25,944 nt of DNA from Baffinella frigidus (GCA_026770585.1 MU646434.1:379956-405899); one strand, 5' to 3'; shown: positions 1-8,883, counted from the first letter of the stretch. The notes: generated by a model from the letters alone, not told the origin. Made by a program: numbers and translations.

Positions 1-66
<66 letters not shown>
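1..66. repeat. Poly-G homopolymer at the window edge
   Basis: Sixty-six uninterrupted G residues, followed at once by TCGACC, so the junction reads GTCGAC (a SalI site). The coding frame of the adjacent polymerase exon runs straight into it. It looks like a contig-end, sequencing or cloning artefact rather than biology, although C/G runs of 7-13 are common in the local MITEs. Confidence 0.9.
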
Positions 67-67
<1 letters not shown>

Positions 68-446
68 CGACCATCCAACCCAGGCGGTCGGGGCCCTCCT
101 TGAAATCTTCGAAGCCGAACTCCAGGTCCTGTGCGTCCGCTTCCGGCTTCTCGCGCTTGACCACGTCGATCCACTCGCCCTTTCCGCTCGCCCCGCTCAT
201 CCCTCGCTTCACCTCCTTACGCCCAGTCAAGTCCTTCCCAGACGATGCACCGCGCCCATCATTTCCCCCAAAGCCGCCACCCCGTCCACCTCCCCGCCCG
301 CCGCCCCGCCCACGCCCCCCCGACCGGAAGCCGGTACCCCCGATGCCGTCCGATTCGTGCTTTCCTCCCCCTCCTCCAGGGGGTTCTTTCCGCCCGCCGG
401 TGTGGAGCGGGTTGTTGCTCCCGCGCCCGCGACCACGCCCCGACAT
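67..446 (-). CDS. POLE: DNA polymerase epsilon catalytic subunit, N-terminal exon (partial)
   Basis: Reading the minus strand from the ATG at 446 gives an open frame of 126 codons that is still open where the poly-G begins. The first 65 or so residues are glycine/arginine rich (SGRGRGRG near the start, then several GRGGG/RGG units around residues 45-60). The end of the frame contains KGEWIDVV and then DLEFGFEDFKEGPDRLGWMV. This matches the conserved start of eukaryotic Pol epsilon, where a W-D segment precedes a LRFGFERLKEP..KTGWLIN-type motif. Pol epsilon is the leading-strand replicase in the nucleus. Only the extreme N-terminus is present; the exonuclease and polymerase domains would lie beyond the left edge. 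The RGG-rich extension is unusual for the family as I know it. The start has G at -3 only if read in weak context, so an upstream start is not excluded, but the divergent promoter supports it. Confidence 0.75.
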
Positions 447-688
447 TATCTCTGGTCTTCACTAGCACACACAACCCTGCCAAGCGCCGAGATGGATCGA
501 GAGCAGGTTCCCAGTCCCTTCCAGTTCTGGCCAGAAATTTGGCGGGACTCTTGGTCACGTACTTTTAACTCAGATAGTTGTTGCAAAAAGTCAACTCCAA
601 CACAAATTGGGCAACTTTCCAGACTTTTACATTTTAGTTTGACCATGAAGTTTGGCGGAGTTCCCCCGCAGCCTCGGGAGACGCCGCG
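447..688. promoter_or_regulatory. Divergent promoter between POLE and the MYND gene, with two E2F-like sites
   Basis: The 242 bp between two divergent ATGs (446 minus, 689 plus) contain TTTGGCGGGA at 538-547 and TTTGGCGGA at 651-659. Both fit the E2F/DP consensus TTTSSCGS, which controls S-phase genes including replicative polymerases in plants and animals. I see no clear TATA box. Two such sites beside a replication gene support cell-cycle control, but this is inference from motif and context. Confidence 0.5.
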
Positions 689-920
689 ATGAGCGGCTGC
701 TCGCACTGCGGGAAGCAGCGCGCGGCGCTCAAGCGCTGCTCGCGCTGCAAGCAGACCTCAAACTGCAGCGCCCTGACCCACTTGGCACGCCAGATCAAGG
801 AATCCCCCGAACCCTGAACCCCTCAAACCCTGAACGCAGAGGCTGCGCTGGATCCTCTCTGGAAAGGAGGAGCAACTCCTCTCAGCCTTCGCCGCCGGCG
901 ACGGCCTCGCTGCCCGTGTA
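689..920 (+). pseudogene. MYND zinc-finger N-terminus, decayed
   Basis: The ATG at 689 opens a 42-codon frame (stop at 815-817) that starts MSGCSHCGKQRAALKRCSRC. The spacing C-x2-C-x9-C-x2-C-x5-C with LKRCSRCK is the first half of a MYND zinc finger, a protein-interaction domain. The second half is broken: the aromatic before the fifth Cys is Asn, the sixth Cys is missing, and a one-base shift near 780 would recover a His-Trp pair typical of the domain. After a 30-bp telomere-like stretch (810-838) a second piece at 840-920 again needs a frame change to read sensibly (LLSAFAAGDGLAA in one frame). Two separate frame breaks favour a pseudogene; an unusual exon structure or sequencing errors in a live gene are alternatives. 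Confidence 0.45.
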
Positions 921-1108
921 ACCCCCTACACCCTACACCCTACACCCTACACCCTACACCCTACACCCTACACCCGACACCCGACACCCTTCACCCTACA
1001 CCCTAAACCCAGAACCCTAAAACCTGCACCCTACACCCTACACCCTACACCCTACACCTTTCAACCTACACCCTATACCCTATACCCTACACCCTACACC
1101 CTGCACTC
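921..1108. repeat. CCCTACA heptamer array (telomere-like variant)
   Basis: About 25 tandem heptamers, mostly CCCTACA with a few CCCGACA, CCCTATA and CCCTAAA variants. This differs from the canonical CCCTAAA by one base and is locally uniform. It starts right after the MYND fragment at GTGTAACCCC, which would also fit a splice donor. Confidence 0.9.
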
Positions 1109-1239
1109 TAAAAGGGGTTCAGGGTTTAGAGTGCAAGGTGCTGTGGAGGACGCAGGAATCCTAAGGGCCGCTGGACGAGAAGCGTTCTCTTTGGAGATCC
1201 TTTCGGTCCTCTAAAGGACCTAAAGGATCTCCAAAGAGA
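1101..1239. repeat. Two small palindromes
   Basis: TGCACTCTAAA near 1101-1111 pairs with TTTAGAGTGCA near 1124-1135, and the sequence between switches from C-rich to G-rich telomere-like repeats. A second hairpin has perfect 18-bp arms at 1186-1203 and 1222-1239 (TCTCTTTGGAGATCCTTT and its complement), with an inner GGTCCT/AGGACC pair. Its inner part shares the CTAAAGGACC motif of the satellite at 19.7 kb. Confidence 0.7.
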
Positions 1240-1402
1240 TCCTCGATTTCAGGGTCATTTGAAATGCCGTATCTGCTAAGGTAGGCGCGATTCAACTTTT
1301 GAAATGTCGATGGTAGGCAGTGTGTAGTAATATTTGGTCACGTGTCGCCCGCTTCGGGCCTACGTGGGCCGGGTCGAGGAGCTCACTCGTAGATTACTCC
1401 CA

Positions 1403-1477
1403 ACTCCTCAAGAGTGAGGTGGGCTGTGGCCTTCGATGTGAGTGTGAATAAAAGCACCAAAGCACCGGTCGACACGT
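1403..1477. repeat. Dispersed repeat, inverted copy of 24120-24192
   Basis: The 75 bp containing CTTCGATGTGAGTGTG and AAAGCACCAAAGCACC reappear as a near-perfect reverse complement at 24120-24192. The intervening 1240-1402 holds nothing I can identify. Confidence 0.75.
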
Positions 1478-1501
1478 GACCAACGCAATACAAAAAGACT
1501 A

Positions 1502-1601
1502 TCCCATAAGTGGCCATGCCCACAAATTTGAGGGCCCAGAGTCCTAGGCAGGTCCTAGGGCCCTACCGTAGGGCGTATGAGCCTACTGGGCACTTGAGGG
1601 A
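1502..1601. mobile_element. Short palindromic element with TCCC ends, TA target duplication
   Basis: Ends TCCCATAAGTGGCC and GGGCACTTGAGGGA are imperfect inverted repeats, flanked on each side by TA (1500-1501 and 1602-1603). The same termini bound the larger element at 2342-2901. Non-coding, so non-autonomous; TA duplication suggests Tc1/mariner-type transposition. Confidence 0.65.
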
Positions 1602-1694
1602 TAATCGATATTTAAAGGGGGGAATGGGATACCCTTTGTGGTTCTAAAGAGGTTGTACGGTTGAGAGCCGAGAGGCTACAGTTCTGCACCAGTA

Positions 1695-1812
1695 CAGGGG
1701 TACCTCGCTCATAAGAAACCGCACCCCCCTAGGACCCTACAGTAGGGCTATGCCTAGGGCCCTATGGTGGTCCTGGGGGGGGGGGGGCTTTCTTATGAGC
1801 GAGGTACCCCTG
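1695..1812. mobile_element. MITE with CAGGGGTACCTCGC termini (family A)
   Basis: The 118-bp element has inverted ends CAGGGGTACCTCGCTCATAA..., extending to about 24 bp each, and is flanked by TA at 1693-1694 and 1813-1814. The interior is itself palindromic (CCTAGGACCCTACAGTAGGG...) with a G run on the right. It codes for nothing. Ends beginning CAG with TA duplication fit the pogo/Tigger branch of Tc1/mariner elements. Confidence 0.85.
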
Positions 1813-1911
1813 TATGCAAATTGAACCGCAGAGGCTCCCTACCAAAATCCCTCTGTTTTATGGTCCTCAGCTCCTGGGAAGGACCTACCGTAGGAACCTA
1901 GGGCGGTGCTG

Positions 1912-2146
1912 TAGGAGGTGAAGATCGAATCCATCCGGAAACAGCTCGTAAGAGCGGCCGACACTGGGAACCGTACAGGGGTACCTCGCTCATAAGAAAA
2001 CGCCCCCCCCCTAGGACCCTACAGTAGGGCCCTATGGGGGTCCCTAGGGGGGAGCGTTTTCTTATGAGCGAGGTACCCCTGTAAGTAGCACAATGCGCAG
2101 GGCATGTGCGGGGCTGGCGCTAGTTGATGGTCAAACTGATGACAAA
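1912..2146. repeat. Dispersed repeat split by a family A MITE
   Basis: The outer parts (1912-1973 and 2082-2146) match 14127-14262 in the same orientation and 25531-25668 in reverse: GAATCCATCCGGAAA, GCGGCCGACAC and CACAATGCG are shared. The other two copies lack the MITE that sits here at 1976-2081. Confidence 0.75.
1976..2081. mobile_element. Family A MITE inside a dispersed repeat
   Basis: The 106-bp element has CAGGGGTACC/GGTACCCCTG ends and TA on both sides (1974-1975, 2082-2083). Comparison with the unoccupied copies near 14190 and 25605, which read GTACAGTA-AGTGGCACAATG-like, shows insertion at a TA with duplication of TA. Confidence 0.88.
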
Positions 2147-2341
2147 TCTCCAGGGCGCCGCACGGTGGGCTACAAAGGTTTTGTTGGGGCTGGAATTTAG
2201 GGTGTTACTGAGTGACAAGTTGCACCATAAAATTCTCAAAGTTAATTGCATCAAGGCAAGTTGACTTTTGATGAAAGGTTCGTAGTCCACCGTGTGGGTG
2301 CATTTCCTTACTGCGGGGTCTGAAGCCTGGATCGAGACGTA

Positions 2342-2901
2342 TCCCTTAAGTGGCCAGTACGAGGCTGGGAATCTAATGTGAAACGTTTTTTACTACATGG
2401 AGAAACTTAATTTGACGTTCGAATTTCCTGGTGGTTCTGTGGGTCGTTTTTGAGGACAGGTCACGCCCAGGAATATCTGCTAAAAATAGTAGGGGTCGGG
2501 TTAAATCGGTTTGAGATAGGCAGGTTCAAATAAAGTCGAATTCGCCTTGATCGAGAAATGTGAAACATTCTTTACCACACGTTCAGCAAGATTCCTGGTA
2601 CAAAGTTTTTTCTTCGGAGGTGCTAAAAGCAATTGTAGGGTTTGAAAAAGGCTAAAACCCCATTTGCTTCTGAAAACATCCATTCCCGTACAAAACTTAA
2701 AAACAGATTGTAAAACAGGTCGAATCTCCGACTGGTCTGTTTCAATCTCCGGTACAAATTTGTGTGGTAAAGAATGTTTCACATTTCTCGATGTTTCACA
2801 TTTGGATCCCGGCCTCGTAGGCTCGTACGCCCTGCCGTAGGGCCATACGACCTCCGACGATCTCGGTGCGGTCAAAATTGACCACATGACCACTTAAGGG
2901 A
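2342..2901. mobile_element. 560-bp palindromic element with TCCCTTAAGTGG ends
   Basis: The element begins TCCCTTAAGTGGCC and ends CCACTTAAGGGA, flanked by TA at 2340-2341 and 2902-2903. Inside it, a 30-bp inverted repeat (2550-2579 with 2762-2791, including AATGTGAAACATTCTTTACC) forms a nested hairpin, possibly a second element. A 130-codon minus-strand frame at 2501-2893 spans the palindrome and shows no protein-like features, so I treat the element as non-coding. A lone end of the same family (CACTTGAGGGA) lies at about 9126. Confidence 0.72.
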
Positions 2902-2913
2902 TACGTGTAGGGG

Positions 2914-3067
2914 AGGAGAGAGAGAGAGAGAGAGAGAGATTTTCACCGACACTCGGGCAGATGCATTCTATCTGATTACTATCTGTCTTCCGTGCCACTC
3001 GCCAATTTACCCGCAGGGGAGGGAGCCCCCCCCCCCCCTCTCTCTCACACACACTCTCTCACACACA

Positions 3068-3106
<39 letters not shown>

Positions 3107-3111
3107 GGAGA
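2914..3111. repeat. GA/CT and CA microsatellites
   Basis: A (GA)n run lies at 2914-2939, and mixed CT/CA runs at 3038-3101 follow a run of about 13 C at 3028. Unremarkable low-complexity sequence. Confidence 0.9.
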
Positions 3112-3334
3112 GAGAGGTGTCCAGGGATTACTGCTCATAAGGACACGCACCGCCTCAGAGTGTAGGCCTACCTACGCCTCACCTCCCTTCACGTACGCCC
3201 ACCCCCCCTACACGTAGGCTCCTAAGAGCCTCGTCAAGGGCACCCACTAAGAAACCGTCTTGGTGGGGTGGGTCGCTGCTGTCGGGTTCTGCTGCGATCC
3301 TCTGCACCGGGGTAACACGGGGGGCTTGATGTGA

Positions 3335-3415
3335 TCCGAAAGGAGGCATGGCTTCTCTGCAGGGCAAGTTCCAGTGTCCGCCTATGGTGGGAGTTAACAG
3401 AACCCAAAGGACCTA
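3335..3415 (+). repeat. Diverged copy of the GGACCTAAAGG repeat family
   Basis: The order GATCCGAAAG, TTCTCTGCAGG, GTGTCCGCCTATGGTGGGAG, CCAAAGGACC parallels the satellite unit at 19.7-20.9 kb but with a different central segment. Close relatives lie at 5128-5295 and 8217-8262. The rest of 3112-3750 contains nothing I can name. Confidence 0.6.
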
Positions 3416-3758
3416 CGGACGGTTAGAGTGGCCCTCTCGCTCGGAGCCCGGTTCTGCGAACGGGCGCGGTCCATACTTTATCCCCCCCCCCCCTAGACCC
3501 CTACACGGTGGGTGTCAGTTTCGCGTGACTGACTCAACCGTGAAAACAATTGTACTACCTGCGCTGATGCTAACCAGAAAACTTCCAGCAAACATGCGAA
3601 CTGAATCCTGGCACCTTTAGGCCCCCTTTCCGTCCAACTTCCCCCACAATCACGCCCCCTTGACCGAAACACCAAAAACTCACCCCGACACCGTCTCCTT
3701 CTACCCCCACTCGCTCACCACTCCCTTCGCAGCCCCCAGCCTGCGCACCACTATCGCC

Positions 3759-3940
3759 ATGACGGACTTTGCCGAGCTCAGCCTGATCCCCATCGCGGAC
3801 GAGTCCGAGGATGGTTTCGGCATCCTGGAGATGATGCGGGCCCCGCCCAGCGAGGGTTTGGGACGAGTCCAAAACCCTAACCCCTAACCCCTAACCCCAG
3901 GTGTGGTCCGCCCTTGGTGCCTCGCTGTCCTCGAGGCGGG
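3759..3940 (+). CDS. Hypothetical protein, 5' exons (candidate)
   Basis: An ATG in good context (GCCATGA) at 3759 follows a pyrimidine-rich, ATG-poor leader. It starts an acidic, protein-like frame: MTDFAELSLIPIADESEDGF and on to residue 32. A GT donor at 3856 and CCCCAG acceptor at 3899-3900 would remove a 45-nt intron made largely of CCCTAAC repeats. Exon 2 (3901-3940) then continues in frame with about 12 codons. Without splicing the frame stops within the telomeric repeats. I recognise no family, and I cannot place exon 3 with confidence; an open stretch at about 3990-4060 is a candidate. A non-coding chance frame remains possible. Confidence 0.42.
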
Positions 3941-3965
3941 GTGTGGGGATTAGGGGTTAGGGGCG
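3870..3965. repeat. Inverted telomere-like repeats (CCCTAAC / GGGGTTA)
   Basis: C-strand units (CCCTAACCCCTAACCCC, ending 3899) face G-strand units (GGGGATTAGGGGTTAGGGG, 3946-3964) across 47 bp that include the candidate exon 2. They could pair as a hairpin in DNA or RNA. Confidence 0.75.
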
Positions 3966-4346
3966 ACAGCCAAGGCAGTCACCTCGGACAGTTGGCTTCG
4001 GCGTCCGCGTGACCGGTCACGCGGGCGTTCACGAGCCTGCCGGCGGGGCTGTTTCACGGTTTGGGACGAGTCTACGAAGCGAGCTTCGTATGTGTCTTTT
4101 GAATTCGCGAAAAAACGTAATTCAAAGTCACTTCCAAGCCCGTTCCGATGCCGTTCCTACATTTTACTTTTTGAGCGCATAAATTTTGGAAATATCTTCA
4201 GGCAAACCCCCGGAATCCTAGGGAGTTAATTAAAGCAATATTTTAATACTTTTATGGAGATTAATTTACAGCAACGGTCCAACTATCAAGTGTATTTTTA
4301 TCATAAATGAAGTTCCTACAAGAAGGAGGCCGGGGGGGGGGGTCTG

Positions 4347-4403
4347 ATGGTTTCTTCCCGAGTTGGGAGCGGTTCTACAGCTCCCAACTCGGGAAGAAAC
4401 CAT
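4347..4403. repeat. Perfect 24-bp hairpin with 9-nt loop
   Basis: The arm ATGGTTTCTTCCCGAGTTGG... (4347-4370) is exactly complementary to 4380-4403, with GGTTCTACA between them. Perfect arms imply a recent origin or selection. It could be a small hairpin RNA source or a tiny palindromic element; no transcript evidence is available. Confidence 0.8.
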
Positions 4404-5127
4404 TTCTTCCCAATTGACTGTACACGTGCCTTCCGCTGGCTTTTTGTGCCGCAGGCTGACCGATTTCGGGCGACTTCTCGTACAAATGCCCGAGAGACGT
4501 AAAACCCGCAATCGAGAGTGAATCGTTTCGAAAGAGAACGGTCGGCCGCGGTAAAATCACTTGTCAAGTCAATCAGGGAAGAAAGCCGCAAGGCTGACCC
4601 CCCCCTCCGGCCTCCAATAGTTTTGTACTCCAGTTTCTCCCCCGGTTCTCCCGGTTTCTTCTCGCCTCAACTTTTGAAGTTGCTTTTTCGGAAACGTCCC
4701 CCAGTTTCCACTGTTACTTCTTAAGTTAACAGAGGTTCCACTTTTGCTTTGAGACGTTCCACTCTCGACTTTTGTCTCAGTGGGCCGCGCTCTTGAGAAA
4801 CCTCAAATCTCACCTTCACCACACAAACGTCCCTCTCCGGTCAAACGCCCCCTCCAATACGAGCTCCAATAGCTCCAACCACTCGGAACACTACGAGGAA
4901 CCATGCTTAAGTTAATCTAATATGGGATTCTTGCCCAAGAAGCACGCCAAAAGTCAGCAAATTGTCACGTCCCTCCCCGGATTTCCGGGGTGGGACGTGC
5001 CGCGTAGCCTGCCGAGTGGAGCTCCAACCATAAGTAAAAATAAAGCGCCTTGCTCCATTAGGCCGCGCATTCACGCAGATGGGTCGAGGGCAGCCGGTCG
5101 ACCCAGCCCGGTCGACCGGCCTACAGA
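4404..5127. other. No identifiable gene
   Basis: Only short frames without protein-like composition. Near 5080-5120 the sequence GGTCGACC recurs several times (CAGCCGGTCGACCCAGCCCGGTCGACCGG), forming a small palindromic cluster. Confidence 0.5.
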
Positions 5128-5295
5128 ACCAGTTCCGGTGTCCGTCTATGTTGGGAGTTGAAAGAACCTAAAGGACCTAAAGGATCGACCGGGAACCGGG
5201 CGGGCCGTCCTTCAGGTCCTGTAGGTTCTTTCAACTCCCTTCTTTTAACTCCCACCATAGGCGGACACCGGAACTTATCCTGCAGAAAAGGCCAT
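5128..5295. repeat. Inverted pair of GGACCTAAAGG-family repeats
   Basis: AGTTCCGGTGTCCGTCTATG and GGGAGTTGAAAGAACC at 5128-5170 are mirrored by GGTTCTTTCAACTCCC and CATAGGCGGACACCGGAACT at 5222-5275, enclosing about 50 bp with CTAAAGGACC and its complement. Downstream (5296-5938) I see no gene; a TCTGGGGATA..ACCCCATGTAGGATGACC motif at 5479-5511 recurs near 13640 and 13700. Confidence 0.7.
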
Positions 5296-5938
5296 GCTTC
5301 GTTGATTTCGTGTTTATTAAACAGGATTGTCGGTGTCAGCCCGTGCCATCCCCAAGCAAGGATCAGATCGGCCTTACTCCCAAATTGAGCTTTTGGCTCC
5401 GCCCGCTGTGGTTCCTTTCGGATCGCCCTCCCCGGCGGGCCCACCCGCCGCGCGTTTTCGACGGTCCGCCGTTGGGTCGATCTGGGGATACAACCCCATG
5501 TAGGATGACCGGAGTGACTTTACACAGTCACGTCCACTATAAGGAGATATAAGCCCGCACGTGCTGCGGAACCCTGTTCTCCTCAGGGAAGCCTTACTCG
5601 CACACGATGTCTTTGTGTGTCTCGAGCGCCCGAGCGGAGCCCTTTCGCCAGGGTCGATCACGGTCCACCTTTGGGTCGACCATTTTGGGGGGTTTCCGAC
5701 TCCGGAATCGGCCAAAACGTTTTGTCGCCAATTAGCTTTACAAACGGCTTCGGCTGTCAATACATGTCTGAGGTAAAATTTGAACCAGGAATTAATTCTT
5801 GACTATCTTGTACATTCGGGAATTGCCTGTGATGAATGGGGCTTAAACCTGCTAGAAAACAGTTATTTCGGTTTTGGTTGAATGGGTAGGATCCTAAATG
5901 TGCGAAGCTTCGTAACGGCCTGAAAACCTGCTAGTGAG

Positions 5939-6047
5939 GCCTACGGTATTGACTTTGGTAGGACGTAAGGGCGTAGGGGGGCTCCTACAAGAAACCTGGG
6001 CCTACCGGTAGGGCCCTACGGCCTACCGTATAGTCAATACCGTAGGC
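5939..6047. mobile_element. 109-bp palindromic element, GCCTACGGTATTGACT ends
   Basis: GCCTACGGTATTGACT at 5939-5954 is the exact complement of AGTCAATACCGTAGGC at 6032-6047. The interior has CCTACCGGTAGGGCCCTACGG palindromes reminiscent of family A MITE cores. No TA flank is clear. Confidence 0.6.
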
Positions 6048-6176
6048 TTAACTACCCGGTTTTCACGCCGTTGTCCTATGCAGTGGTTTACCGCTGCCGA
6101 GCGAGGACGGGACATAATTTGAAAGAGTTTTAAAAACTTTGCCCTGAATCGTGAAGGAAATGGACTTTTAAAATAA

Positions 6177-6209
6177 AAAAGCCAGGTCCAAAATTTGGGC
6201 CTGGCTTTT
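6177..6209. repeat. Short hairpin (AAAAGCCAGGTCC / GGGCCTGGCTTTT)
   Basis: A 13-bp stem with one weak pair and a 7-nt AAAATTT loop, flanked by A and T runs. It resembles a bacterial terminator but is an isolated A/T-bounded palindrome in a eukaryotic intergenic region. 6210-6880 holds no recognisable gene. Confidence 0.5.
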
Positions 6210-6879
6210 AAAAACGTGTTTCTTTCGCTCGACAGCGGTACACAAACGTCAACGATATCATGTAGCACAGAAACATGCTGTAACGTTTTCTTGTTCGTGG
6301 AAAGATGGCCAATCGTTTGAACACCCCACACTGGGTCATAAGTCGGAATTTCAGATACAACTCTAATTTTAATTTTGTGTATGCGGATCCGAAATTTTGT
6401 ATTCGGGCCGGACGTGGAAAGGAAGAGGAGTTGCGTGTTCCAAGTTCTGGGCACACTCATGTGTACGAAGGAAAAGAAATGTTCTGAGCTTCCCACTAAC
6501 CACACAGCGGGCTACGCACGGAACAAATCGTCAAAACTAAGGTTTCCGTTACCTTATCCGTAGGAACCCCCCTATGTCCCGTCTCTCTTGATTGACTACG
6601 GTACGATCCTGGGTCTTATCGCGTATGGGTTATTCAAAACCTCTTCGAGGTCCGCTGTGTGAGCCTGTTTCCGCTCGAAAGACTACGAGGCACGCCAGCC
6701 CCGGATATCAGGTGGCACGTGACCAACAATTGCAGACTTTTGGCGGGTTTCCTGAGAAACAATCCAATAACTAACTTCAGAATGCTCCTCGCAGTGTTCT
6801 GAGTGGTGTGTTTTGCTTTTCCTCCTGTCATCAAATTGCACCCCGTCTAGGTAGGCTCGAGCAAACAGGAAAGCAACCC

Positions 6880-7893
6880 TCAACCCTGAAACCCCAGACC
6901 CTAAACCCTAAACACTAACCTCTAAACACTAAAACCTAAACACTAAACCCAAAACCCTGAAACCTGAACCCTGAGCCCTAACCCTAAACCCTAAACCCTA
7001 AACCCTGAACCCTAAACCCTAAACCCTAAACCCTAAACCCTAAACCCTAAACCCTAAACCCTAAAACCTAAACCCTAAACCCTGAACCCTAAACCCCAAC
7101 CCTAAACCCTAAACACCCAACCCTAAACCGTCCACCCTGAACCCTACACCCTGAACCCTACACCATAAAACCTAAACCCCTCACCCCTAAATCCTAGCCC
7201 TAACCCCTAACCCCTGAAACCTCAAACCTAAACACTAAACCCTAAACCCTGAACCCTAAACCCTAAACCCTAAACCGTGAACCCTGAACCCTATACCCTG
7301 AACCCTGCACCCTAAGCCCAAAACCCTAAACCCAAAACTCTAAACCATAAACCCTGAACCCTGAACCCTGAACCTTAAACCCTGAACCCTAAACTCTAAA
7401 CGCTAAGCCCCTAATCCTAAACAATAAACCATGAACCCCTGAACCCTGAACCCTGAACCCTAAACCCTCAACCCTAAACCCCTAAGCCCTGTATCTTTAA
7501 ACCTGAACCCTAAACCTTTAACCCTAAACTCTAAACCACAAATCCTTCACCCTAAACCCTCAACCCTCAACCCTAAACCCTACACCCTAAACTCTAGACC
7601 CTAAACCCCAAACCTTAAACCCTGAACCCTAACCCCAAACCCTAAACCCCAAACCCTAAACCCTAAACCCCAGACCCTGAGCCCTAAACCCTAAGCCCTA
7701 AACCCTAAATTGCAAGCCCTAAACCCTAAACCCCAAACCCCAAACCGTTAACCGTTAACCCTGAACCCCAAACCCTAAACCCTATACGCTGAACCCCAAA
7801 CCTTGAACTCAAACCCTAAACCCTAAACCCTAAACCCTAAACCCTAAACCCTAACCACTAATTACTAACCACTGAACCCTATACCCTAAACCC
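6880..7893. repeat. 1-kb interstitial telomere-like block, CCCTAAA orientation
   Basis: Mostly CCCTAAA heptamers with CCCTGAA, CCCCAAA and other variants. Uniform stretches (for example 7003-7070) alternate with degenerate ones, as expected for an old interstitial tract. The C-rich strand reads left to right, the orientation of a left chromosome end. Confidence 0.95.
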
Positions 7894-8050
7894 AGGAAAG
7901 TTCACGCAAGACGGGTTGAGAGTGGCCAGGGTCCACCACGCAGCGTGTACGGTCCGGCACGGAGCCTGTACCGCCATGTGCACACGCCCACAGAGGCCAT
8001 GACTTGGTCCCTCCACCGATCAACTCGGTGGCTGTATCGGCGCGGCCGTG

Positions 8051-8182
8051 ATGGATACAGGGATGGCGAGGCACCCCTGTGGTCAGCCCGAGTGAGGCAC
8101 TACACTTCAGGGGTACCCCGCCATCCCTGTATCCATCAGGGGCAGGAATAAATCCTAGAGCTAGGATTTATTCCGGCCCCTG
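8051..8182. repeat. Two adjacent hairpins
   Basis: Arms ATGGATACAGGGATGGCG (8051-8068) and its complement (8119-8136) close a first hairpin whose loop contains CACCCCTG and CAGGGGTACC, like a MITE end. A second palindrome follows directly (8137-8158 with 8161-8182: AGGAATAAATCCTAG and complement). The order suggests a hairpin element inserted next to another. Confidence 0.7.
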
Positions 8183-8216
8183 GATGCCACAGGATACATC
8201 AAGGAGCTGTTTCGTA

Positions 8217-8633
8217 GCATAAGTTCCAGTGTCCGCCTATGTTGGGAGCTCGAAGAACCTCTCCTACCGGTAAAACGTCATCTGTTTTGCTACGTTTGTG
8301 ACCCCCCAACCCTCAGGACTCAGATGGGCTCCGGACTCCAGGGGAGTTTTACTACATGCTGACGGACTCAGGGGGGGGGGGCGGCTTTTGAGGGGAGTTT
8401 TTACTACTGATAACACGTCCGTTCAAAAGACATGTGTTGGGACGTGATAAGATTTATATGTGACTCAACACGTGGCGCTTCGCGCTCAACACGTGGAGCT
8501 TCGCGCCGCGTGCAGGGGGGGGTAAAAAACACGACGCTTCGCGTCATGTTTTTTACGTATTTGGATGGGCCACAGTGGTGTAGGTACCGGGGTAATTCGC
8601 GGGGCGTGGGTAATTTGCGGGGCCGAATTTGCA
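8217..8633. other. Repeat fragment and small palindromes, no gene
   Basis: 8217-8262 is another diverged GGACCTAAAGG-family copy (AGTTCCAGTGTCCGCCTATG, TTGGGAG). 8464-8560 has tandem AACACGTGG.GCTTCGCG units and a GTAAAAAACACGACGCTTCGCGTC-type hairpin. Frames on both strands here are by-products of these palindromes. Confidence 0.55.
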
Positions 8634-8751
8634 AGATGCGAACTTCTAGATGGACCGTAATTATTGGTAAACAACATGATTTGTACTGCAAAATTTGAAT
8701 TTAAAACCCTACATGTCCAAAAGGGTCCGGTCCATCTAGAAGTTCGCATCT
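8634..8751. mobile_element. 118-bp hairpin element
   Basis: AGATGCGAACTTCTAGATGG (first 20 of a 24-bp arm at 8634-8657) pairs exactly with 8728-8751. The A/T-rich middle contains TTGTACTGCAAAA. Non-coding; I cannot see a target duplication. Confidence 0.65.
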
Positions 8752-8883
8752 TCTAACTTCGAAGTTCGCTTTGGCCAAGTCCTACCACATTGGCTCTAGA
8801 CCCAACGAGCCGAAAGGGTCGGGTAATTTCTGTTTGCCCCCTCGCTCTCGCCAACGCCCCAACTATCAGTCAGGACTCTGATA

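Noticed and set aside
100-465. Proline-rich 121-codon plus frame
   Set aside because: It is the antisense of the Gly/Arg-rich POLE exon, which has clear family similarity on the minus strand.
2501-2893. 130-codon minus frame as a transposase
   Set aside because: It runs across a palindrome with inverted arms, ends with the element terminus and shows no catalytic or DNA-binding pattern.
6177-6209. Rho-independent terminator
   Set aside because: The stem-loop with T run looks right, but there is no bacterial gene upstream and the window is eukaryotic.
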